Shown here in pieces: positions 55,418 through 64,000 of a stretch of 64,000 nucleotides of DNA; the first letter of the stretch is position 1; each line of letters opens with the position of its first letter. The translations under genes were made by a program, and so were the position numbers. Under the pieces are notes generated by a model. It was not told the origin of the DNA, ran no database searches, and saw only the letters and a program-made list of their open reading frames with translations. The stretch comes from Meghimatium bilineatum (taxonomy: Eukaryota; Mollusca; Gastropoda; Stylommatophora; Philomycidae): assembly GCA_034231615.1 (NCBI GenBank), contig CM067311.1, positions 24,067,467 to 24,131,466 on the forward strand. The letters are read 5' to 3'.

Positions 55418-57785
55418 AATCGTGAGTAGATAGACACAATCATTTCCAGCAATCGTGAGTAGATAGACACAATCATTTCCAGCAATCGTGAGTAGATAGA
55501 CACTCACAATCATTTCCAGCAATCGTGAGTAGATGGACACTCACAATCATTTCCAGCAATCGTGAGTAGATAGACACAATCATTTCCAGCAATCGTGAGT
55601 AGATAGACACTCACAATCATTTCCAGCAATCGTGAGTAGATAGACACTCACAATCATTTCCAGCAAACGTGAGTAGATGGACACAATCATTTCCAGCAAT
55701 CGTGAGTAGATAGACACTCACAATCATTTCCAGCAATCGTGAGTAGATAGACACAATCATTTCCAGCAATCGTGAGTAGATAGACACAATCATTTCCAGC
55801 AATCGTGAGTAGATGGACACTCACAATCATTTCCAGCAATCGTGAGTAGATAGACACAATCATTTCCAGCAATCGTGAGTAGATAGACACTCACAATCAT
55901 TTCCAGCAATCGTGAGTAGATGGACACTCACAATCATTTCCAGCAATCGTGAGTAGATAGACACTCACAATCATTTCCAGCAATCGTGAGTAGATGGACA
56001 CAATCATTTCCAGCAATCGTGAGTAGGTAGACACTCACAATCATTTCCAGCAATCGTGAGTAGATAGACACTCACAATCATTTCCAGCAATCGTGAGTAG
56101 ATAGACACTCACAATCATTTCCAGCAATCGTGAGTAGATAGACAAAATCATTTCCAGCAATCATGAGTAGATGGACACTCACAATCATTTCCAGCAATCG
56201 TGAGTAGATGGACACAATCATTTCCAGCAATCGTGAGTAGGTAGACACTCACAATCATTTCCAGCAATCGTGAGTAGATAGACACAATCATTTCCAGCAA
56301 TCGTGAGTAGATAGACACAATCATTTCCAGCAATCGTGAGTAGATGGACACTCACAATCATTTCCAGCAATCGTGAGTAGATAGACACAATCATTTCCAG
56401 CAATCGTGAGTAGATAGACACAATCATTTCCAGCAATCGTGAGTAGATAGACACTCACAATCATTTCCAGCAATCGTGAGTAGATAGACACAATCATTTC
56501 CAGCAATCGTGAGTAGATAGACAAAATCATGTCCAGCAATCGTGAGTAGATGGACACAATCAATTCCAGCAATCGTGAGTAGATAGACACTCACAATCAT
56601 TTCCAGCAATCGTGAGTAGATAGACACTCACAATCATTTCCAGCAATCGTGAGTAGATAGACACTCACAATCATTTCCAGCAATCGTGAGTAGATAGACA
56701 AAATCATTTCCAGCAATCGTGAGTAGATGGACACAATCAATTCCAGCAATCGTGAGTAGATAGACACTCACAATCATTTCCAGCAATCGTGAGTAGATGG
56801 ACACTCACAATCATTTCCAGCAATCGTGAGTAGATGGACACAATCATTTCCAGCAATCGTGAGTAGGTAGACACTCACAATCATTTCCAGCAATCGTGAG
56901 TAGATAGACACAATCATTTCCAGCAATCGTGAGTAGAAAGACACAATCATTTCCAGCTTTCGTGAGTAGATGGACACTCACAATCATTTCCAGCAATCGT
57001 GAGTAGATAGACACAATCATTTCCAGCAATCGTGAGTAGATAGACACAATCATTTCCAGCAATCGTGAGTAGATAGACACTCACAATCATTTCCAGCAAT
57101 CGTGAGTAGATGGACACTCACAATCATTTCCAGCAATCGTGAGTAGATGGACACTCACAATCATTTCCAGCAATCGTGAGTAGATAGACACAATCATTTC
57201 CAGCAATCGTGAGTAGATGGACACTCACAATCATTTCCAGCAATCGTGAGTAGATGGACACAATCATTTCCAGCAATCGTGAGTAGAAAGACACTCACAA
57301 TCATTTCCAGCAATCGTGAGTAGATGGACACTCACAATCATTTCCAGCAATCGTGAGTAGGTAGACACTCACAATCATTTCCAGCAATCGTGAGTAGATA
57401 GACACAATCATTTCCAGCAATCGTGAGTAGATAGACACAATCATTTCCAGCAATCGTGCGTAGATGGACACTCACAATCATTTCCAGCAATCGTGAGTAG
57501 ATAGACACAATCATTTCCAGCAATCGTGAGTAGATAGACACAATCATTTCCAGCAATCGTGAGTAGATAGACACACTCATTTCCAGCAATCGTGAGTAGA
57601 TGGACACTCACAATCATTTCCAGCAATCGTGAGTAGATAGACACAATCATTTCCAGCAATCGTGAGTAGATGGACACTCACAATCATTTTCAGCAATCGT
57701 GAGTAGATAGACACAATCATTTCCAGCAATCGTGAGTAGATAGACACAATCATTTCCAGCAATTATGAATAAATAGACACTCATA
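55418..57785. repeat. Large minisatellite, mixed 33- and 37-bp units, about 66 copies
   Basis: Unit gtgagtagatagacacaatc plus atttccagcaatc (33 bp) or the same with a 4-bp ctca-type insertion, gacactcacaatc (37 bp). Variants atagac/atggac/aggtagac/aaagac are shared in blocks, giving higher-order repetition (for example 55620-55830 and 56150-56360). Minus-strand frames across it are by-products. Confidence 0.97.
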
Positions 57786-58639
57786 CAAATTTCAAGATAT
57801 CATGAACAGATATAATCATGACGGCTTGAACTGTCAAGAGCTATGGTTTTTTAAGAGTTTGAGTAAATGCTTCTGTGTTTGAGGGGTGTCTTAAAATAAC
57901 ATTTAAAAAAAAAAAAATTTCATGACCTTAGCGCTTAGTACGCACAGTCGGGAGGACTACAAAAGTTACCCCGATATGATTGTATCAGAGATTTATAACT
58001 TTCAGAAAATTCACCTGCAAACGTCCATCCCCCCACCCCCTCCGATACACCAGTATTTTTGGAAGACATATGTCATGAGAATGATGTTGTCAAGTCAATG
58101 AGGTTGAGACCTAACTAAGAAAGCATGGATGCTTTTAATCTTTGACTTTTTGAGGTTCTCCGTGTCAGAGAAACGATTCTTCCGCCGTACAACAAGAAGC
58201 TGTGTTAAACACCGAAGGTGGAATTATTTCAAGCCTAGTACATACATTACAGAGTTCTGCTGCACATACAAACAAAAGCAGAAAGTCTGCACCGTTGATA
58301 TTCAATATGGTTTACAAGCTCAAACCACACGCCACATCAGGACATTTGCATGAACACTCACACAAGCTAATGTAGTGCAATCAATGAGCTAGGTAACGTC
58401 CCAAATTATCGTGGCTTGCGATAGAACACTGCATAAGTATACAAATATGTTTTAAATTTGTAAGTTTTTCCACTTGAACTCTAGGTATAGGATGCGCCAG
58501 ATGTTGGTTGGTGTCACCGCCACTGTATTTGATGTATTGATGGTAGGACCAAAATCACTACAGGCCAAGGTGAAGAGGTATATACTTTTCTGCGTGTCTT
58601 AACTACTAGTCTACTAGCATGTCGTACTTGTATGCCCTA
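57786..58639. other. Intron; inverted partner of the 60.4-kb repeat at 57950-58025
   Basis: 57950-58025 is the reverse complement of parts of 60455-60605 (aaagttataaatctctgata, tcatatcggggtaactttt). A plus frame at 58129-58353 shows no motif. Confidence 0.55.
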
Positions 58640-58950
58640 GAAGTATAGTAAGCTAAATTATGATATTGACTAAAATGAAGAGAAAAAACAACAACTCTGT
58701 ATCAGAAAGGCAGGGCACATTTTTTTGGACATATCATGACACGAGGAAAGATGGGACACATACTGGCAACAAGCAAGTTGAAGATCGTGAAAGAAGATTT
58801 TTAACAGAGTGACATTGTGGCATTGGAGAACATTACTTTTGGAAATGAGTGATATCACATGAAATAGAAGGCTGCGAAGAGACATGATAACTATCACCAC
58901 ACGGCATGGACCATAAGGAGAAGAAAGACGCTAGTTATTACCTTACACTC
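58640..58950 (+). mobile_element. Probable RTE-type LINE 3' end, decayed
   Basis: Plus strand in shifting frames: RKAGHIFLGHIMTRGKMGHI, ATSKLKIVKEDF, RRDMITITTRHGP. It resembles FFGHFMRQ ... TTYATRHGN of the copy at 38071-38502. Confidence 0.55.
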
Positions 58951-60460
58951 ATATTGAGTGTGTGAGAGAAAACATGGCAACTATTGAAACATTGATATTC
59001 ACCTACCTGTATAAGATAGAAACAATACACACACAAAATTACAAGAAAAATATAATCCAAACATTAAAACTCACATTGACTTGAACGATATGACATCAGC
59101 TTAATACAAGACATCCAATGAAATCACCGTATATGAAACCAGCCAATGGATACCATACATACTGCACTACATCTGCTTGACTTGTTGACTACTGGCGAAT
59201 TTAGTAAGTATACACATGGTGTCTATAAAGTCGTTGTGTTCTCATTCACATCGTTGATGCCATTACATCACACGGATTGTGGATATTTGGTGTAGATCTG
59301 TGTGGCGTCATAGATGCAACATCATTTGTGGAAAAATACCATTACTGATTAGGAATGTCAATTCCTAATAAAGTGGCTCGTAACATAACGAAATTATTGT
59401 TTTGTCAGGGAAGAAAAGTTACTCTGCATATAACAGCAGTTTGCTGACTCACGTTGTACTACACTCAACCATGGAAATACACAACTTTCAATGATGTCAT
59501 ATTGAGCACATATATTTCATTTAAAACTAGGTGCACTTCAACTTTATAGACACCTTATATTTATGACTCACTAGTATGCAAATCATGTTGAGCACATGCA
59601 TCAGCCAGCCCTTGTCCTACGTTAACTACATATTGGTTTTTAGTGCATTTTACTATTGATAACTTTCGCTAAGTGCACAATATTATAAAGGATAAACTGA
59701 GCGAAGCAGCATACCCGTTATCTCGCGGTGGATTTCAAATAGTATAAGGATAGTTAACTTGTGTGACGATTGATTAAGAATTCCGAGGACACGTGCGCAT
59801 CTTGCCAGTTGGGAAACTGATACAAGTTGGCTGAAAGTTGAAAGGTCTCTACACAGGAAATGTCCCCGAACCATTTTACAAGAATTTCTATATTAAAAAC
59901 GAAAGACAAATAAAAGGAATTACACAAGGGGCCGTTGCCGGTGCAGCTTTGTTTGTGCTCTACAGATATTTAATCATACTACATATCACATTGGAATTTG
60001 TAACAAGAATGTGTACACAAGGAAATGATACTAAAAGAAGCTCGACTGCACCGTAAAGATTTCATACAAATAACAAACACACGGCACACGATTATTTTAA
60101 AAGCAAAATGAATTTCTTATAGTGAGCGAAGCTTCTTTAAACTACGGACAATAGCTCAATTTGGTTTTACCTGAGCTATACAACCATAGAAATAGTGGGG
60201 GTCGTGGTTCTGGTAATCCAGCCACCAAATTTTCTTACGCCAGCACAACAAAACTGTATATGATATACTTTACGTAATACAATATGAAAATTATAAGTAG
60301 GAACAAGTGAGAGAGTGTTGAGAGAGTATTATCATAGGTATTAAAGAAATAGAATATCCTATTCCAGAGGTCGTGGTGACTGTACTATCGGAATCTGGTC
60401 CTCCAGAATGTTCTGAAAGTTATAAATCTCTATAATATAATCATATAGGATTAACGTTTG
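58951..60460. other. Intron; nothing certain
   Basis: A plus frame at 59838-60056 contains ERQIKGITQGAVAGAALFVL, faintly like RT motif GVxQGxxLGPLLF, but without neighbours. I do not call it. Confidence 0.45.
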
Positions 60461-60605
60461 CAGGTGAATTTTCTGAATTTCCAGAATTTTCTGAATTTCC
60501 AGAATTTTCTGAATTTCCAGAATTTTCTGAATTTCCAGAATTCTCTGAAAGTTATAAATCTCTGATACAGTCATATCGGGGTAACTTTTGTAGTTGATAA
60601 GAGCG
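60461..60605 (+). repeat. Interspersed repeat with an internal 18-bp expansion
   Basis: 60466-60549 is aattttctgaatttccag repeated about 4.5 times. Flanks gtttgcaggtgaattttctg and aaagttataaatctctgata match the unexpanded inverted copy at 57950-58025. Confidence 0.88.
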
Positions 60606-61019
60606 TACCTCGCCATAAGAGGTACACGTTACTTAATCAACCAACTAATAATCATACATCATAGGGAAATGGGTACCACGCCCACAGAAACATGAATATA
60701 CAAGTGTTCCTATTGTTTAAGCATACCTGAACCTATCACATTAGAGATATTCAGTAAAATTGTTTTTATAATGGATAATCATAAATGGTGTAATAGAGGA
60801 TTTGAAGAGAAATATAATGCCACTGTTAGATATACCGTACCTGTTTATAAAAACATGCTCAATTTTAGACAAATATCTTATCCATATTAATGACATATAT
60901 TATATAGACATTTTACAGAAATATACTGTCAATAATATAAAAAAGATGCTTTATAAAATTTAACAAAATACAGTGGGTTGATATGAAAGAAAGATACTGC
61001 CAATAAAAACAAGATGTAT
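60606..61019. other. AT-rich intron, with a diffuse copy of the 61.5-kb repeat
   Basis: 60915-61019 carries aacaaaatacagtgggttga and agatactgccaataaaaaca, related to the array at 61493-61890. Confidence 0.5.
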
Positions 61020-61345
61020 TATCAAAATATTCAAGTATGAAGCATGAGGATAAATGAAAATAATTCTTAAGGCTGTCGGGAATTAAACTAGGTCCGTTCT
61101 AGAGGCACTGAATAGCTTTACGAGAGGCACTGAATAGCTTTACGAGAGGCACTGAATAGCTTTACGAGAGGCACTGAATAGCTTTACGAGAGGCACTGAA
61201 TAGCTTTACGAGAGGCACTGAATAGCTTTACGAGAGGCACTAAATAGCTTTACGAGAGGCACTGAATAGCTTTACGAGAGGCACTAAATAGCTTTACAAC
61301 TCACGTAAATAACAGGTTTTCCGTACTTAGACTAATCTTATCCCC
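61020..61345 (+). repeat. Interspersed element with an internal 22-bp expansion, nine copies
   Basis: Flanks attcaagtatgaagcatgag, gggaattaaactaggtccgt and aataacaggttttccg match the 142-bp element at 37654-37795. Inside, gaggcactgaatagctttac plus ga is repeated nine times (61102-61297); the other copy has a single tgcc/gcactaaatt-like word there. Confidence 0.85.
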
Positions 61346-61492
61346 CACCCCCCCATGCGATTTTGTCAAGACATTAAAATTGTATACTCAAGTCCCTGAG
61401 AACGGGCCAATATAGACAAGGCGTATTACAACATCAACGAACATCTCGTAAAAGCATTGACGAATCTTCAGGAACACACACATATTTTTGTT

Positions 61493-61890
61493 AACAAAAT
61501 AGTGTCGGTCAATATGAAAGATACTGTTAATAAAAACAAGATGTATTATCAAAGTTAACAAAATAGTGTCGGTCGATATGAAAGATACTGTTAATAAAAA
61601 CAAGATGTATTATCAAAGTTAACAAAATAGTGTCGATATGAAAGATACAATAAAAACAATATGTATTATCAAAGTTAACAAAATACTGTCGGTCGATATG
61701 AAAGATACTGTTAATAAAAACAAGATGTATTATCAAAGTTAACAAAATACTGTCGATATGAAAGATACAATAAAAACAAGATGTATTATCAAAGTTAACA
61801 AAATACTGTTGGTCGATATGAAAGATACTGTTAATAAAAACAAGATGTATTATCAAAGTTAACAAAATAGTGTCCATACGAAAGACATAT
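61493..61890. repeat. Tandem repeat, about 58-65-bp unit, six to seven copies
   Basis: Unit: gttaacaaaatagtgtcggt, cgatatgaaagatactgtta, ataaaaacaagatgtattat, caaa. Shorter units lack the cggt and ctgtt words. Related scattered copies lie at 60915-61019 and 63405-63605. Confidence 0.92.
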
Positions 61891-61949
61891 TGCCTATCCC
61901 TAGGTGAATGATGGTTGATCTTATCCACACTTGCTGTTAAGCGTAGCGG

Positions 61950-63130
61950 TGGATGTTTTAAGTTGTCTTTTCAAGGCCAGATGTGTCGCCATGGTTGCAT
62001 TAACCCCATGTTTGTTCAAGGAAATCTTGATGTTTTCAATCTTTCCTTTTTTGTTATCCTACCTTTAGTCTTGTATCTTGATATTCTTTTGTTATATGAT
62101 CTTATTGGTATTTGGTTTTGGCTCATTCTCATTAGGTCACCCACACCATGTTACTTCCTGTCTTTCCATATATATTCATACATGATATTATATCAAAACT
62201 TTTCCTAATTTCTTCATTTCTCATTTTATCTAGTTTAGTAACCATTGCAGCTTTTCTCAGACACTTCACTTCACATATAACAATTTTCCCGAGCTGCGAG
62301 GCTGTTAATGACCATATTTGACATTGGTAGCAGAGTGTTGGTATACAAATTGTAGATATTATCCGTCTTTTTATTTCCATCTTGATCTTTAGTAGAAGTA
62401 ATGGTGAAAGTTGGTAGGTCACTGTGTTTGCTTTAATTTTTGTTTAATTTTCGTGTTGTACGTATTACATGCTAATAGCAATGCATTAATGTGGTATTGC
62501 AAAGTTTCCTCATCTTTGTATATTAGACTTTGATCATCGGCAAATAATAGTTCATTGATTTCATTGTTAAGTTCCTGATCAGGTTTATTTGCAATGTTTT
62601 TCTCTTTGTTGATGTGAGCTTCTTTTATTATTCTGTCCCTGTATATGTAGAAAAGTAGGGGTGAAAGTACGCATCCTTGTCTTACTCCAGATCTTGTTTC
62701 AAAAGGTTCAATCATTCCATCTGTTGTTCTCATTGAATTTGGAATTTTTGATATATTGGTTTTATATTATCTAACAGCTGTCCTCTGATGTTATACATTT
62801 CTAAGGTTTCCCAGAGAATGTTTCTATATGCTCTGTCAAATGCCTTTTCCTGACCTGCAAATATTGTGTTTAGATCTTGATTTCATTCCATTGCTTTTTA
62901 ACGTAGTTGTTTCACTGTAAATAATGTGTCTGTACAGCGTGCCCATCTTCTGACGCTAAATTGAGCGGGACACAGTCTTGTTTCTGCAATGTATCGTATT
63001 ATCTGTTCTATTATTTTTGAATTGATTTTACCTGTATAACTTAAAAAGATGCATCTGTATGATTCACATTCTTTCTTACTACATTTGTTTTTCCATTATG
63101 CTACAATTACTGATGTCTGCTAGTCATCTG
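61950..63130 (-). mobile_element. RTE-type LINE, RT region, decayed
   Basis: Minus strand: AGQEKAFDRAYRNILWETLE, MYNIRGQLLDNI, then EPFETRSGVRQGCVLSPLLF, YIYRDRIIKEAHINK, NNEINELLFADDQSLIYKDE, ETLQYHINALLLACNTYNTK, then STICIPTLCYQCQIWSLTAS and EVKCLRKAAMVTKLDKMRNE. The FADD motif is kept; several frameshifts and no readable 3' tail. Confidence 0.82.
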
Positions 63131-63404
63131 GTACTTTTCTTTATAGTATTGGGCACTTGATATTATCTCAAACACCATTAGAGTGTTTCAATTATAGTAC
63201 TTAATCTATTCTAGTGTGTTATGGTTGAGGATTTCTTAAAGACAAACGGTTCTTATGTTGTGAACGAGATTCATGAAATTAGTACCAGAATAATTATAAT
63301 AAAAGCGACATGCTTGATGCATGACCAACTTCCGAGACACTGTCGTTGTGCAGATATCACTTCCGGCGTGAGTTGGACCTAGTTAAACACAAGCTATTGC
63401 GAAA
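63131..63404. other. Intron; nothing recognised
   Basis: No coding or repeat signal seen. Confidence 0.5.
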
Positions 63405-63605
63405 GAAATACACTGCCAATAAAAAGAAGATGTATTATCAAATTTAACAAAATAATGTCCATATGCAAGCAATATACTGCCAATAAAAGCAAGATGTATT
63501 ATTAAAGTTAACAAAATACGTCGATATGAAGGAATATACTGTCAATAAAAGCAAGTTGTATTATCAAATGTAACAAAATACTGTCGATATGAAAAATATA
63601 CTCAG
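63405..63605. repeat. Degenerate tandem copies of the 61.5-kb repeat
   Basis: Three units with actgccaataaaa, aagatgtattatcaaa and ttaacaaaatactgtcgata. The same words as 61493-61890, more diverged. 63606-64000 shows nothing recognisable. Confidence 0.85.
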
Positions 63606-64000
63606 CTGTCTACGATAATGTTATACGATCCAGAAATGTAGTTAGTGGTCGCTATCGACAACCAGGGACCAATATTAAGCACTTGCCAAGATCACAAGAC
63701 TACTCACATCTGACACAAAAAAACCAGGAACCAGCAGAACAATTGAACTGGCTGGAGCTGATTCGGGAATGCTTTCAATTGCATGGTTAAAAAGGGTGGG
63801 GAATAGTAAAAGAACTACAGGGTAATCAAACAGTGCCCACATCTCAATCCTGTTTAGCAATTACACATTCTCATGTTGCAAGATTGTTGCAGAAACTTGA
63901 AATGAGATGAGGACAAGAAGTAGAATGAAACTGTGATTAAGGAGTGAATGAAAGCGTGGTAGTGTGAGAGTGAGTATAGTGTACGTGGCAGAGTGGGAAC

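Larger units (their letters stand above)
36070..64000 (-). other. Upstream giant intron (equivalent of human intron 44), at least 27.9 kb
   Basis: No further dystrophin exon is visible above 36069. An exon of about 148 nt carrying the first half of R17 is expected upstream; I looked for a matching helix-A tryptophan pattern on the minus strand and found none. The interval is filled by retrotransposons, MITEs, SINEs and minisatellites listed separately. Human intron 44 is also one of the largest of that gene, from memory. A separate gene nested here cannot be excluded. Confidence 0.6.

Noticed and set aside
55267-57762. Many minus-strand frames with SIYSRLLEMIV repeats
   Set aside because: By-products of the 33/37-bp minisatellite.
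59838-60056. Frame containing GITQGAVAGAALFVLYRY, faintly like an RT motif
   Set aside because: Isolated, no YADD or flanking LINE motifs; similarity too short.

Overview
The window is AT-rich eukaryotic, invertebrate genomic DNA. It holds split exons with GT-AG introns, many non-LTR retrotransposon fragments, tRNA-derived SINEs, a mariner element and an unusual load of minisatellites. The mix of RTE-type LINEs, Penelope-like elements and these SINEs suggests a lophotrochozoan, possibly a mollusc. I cannot name the species. No bacterial-type genes or operons are present.

The one host gene I can establish lies on the minus strand from 36069 down to 5915. It is the central rod of a dystrophin/utrophin orthologue. 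Ten exons, plus one candidate extra exon, encode spectrin-like repeats matching human dystrophin from the end of R17, through a short hinge-3-like linker, to the start of R22. Compared with the human exon sizes I remember, the set corresponds to human exons 45 to 55, the human deletion hot-spot. Several lengths are identical (176, 150, 118, 155, 190 nt), all junction phases agree, human exons 49 and 50 form one 211-nt exon here, and a 198-nt in-frame exon with no human counterpart sits between the exon 51 and 52 equivalents. Everything above 36070 (at least 27.9 kb) is the intron upstream of the exon 45 equivalent. Everything below 5914 is the intron after the exon 55 equivalent.

Layout. 1-5.9 kb: LINE tail, 22-bp minisatellite, SINE, RT fragment, and a nearly intact mariner inside a (TA)n tract. 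5.9-9.3 kb: exons 55, 54, 53 and 52 equivalents packed between minisatellites. 9.3-25.7 kb: two large introns with SINEs, RTE fragments, the extra exon, a multiply nested transposon cluster (19.3-20.9 kb) and a 38-bp array. 25.7-36.1 kb: exons 51 to 45 equivalents, a Penelope-like fragment, RTE fragments and arrays of 32, 25, 30 and 26 bp. 36.6-42.6 kb: a nested RTE element, then a decayed dispersed gene whose coding sequence has been blown up by a 50-copy, 46-bp minisatellite. 43.2-47.8 kb: a 54-bp in-frame array and a 3.9-kb LINE with endonuclease, RT and RNase H. 48-55 kb: MITEs, SINEs, RTE fragments and a long hairpin. 55.4-57.8 kb: a 2.35-kb array of 33/37-bp units. 58-64 kb: repeats and one more RTE fragment.

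The main theme is in-situ tandem amplification. In several places the single-copy progenitor of a minisatellite can be identified: two splice junctions of the dystrophin gene, the coding sequence of a dispersed gene, and two interspersed repeats that also occur unexpanded. All family assignments come from reading motifs by eye; no searches were run.
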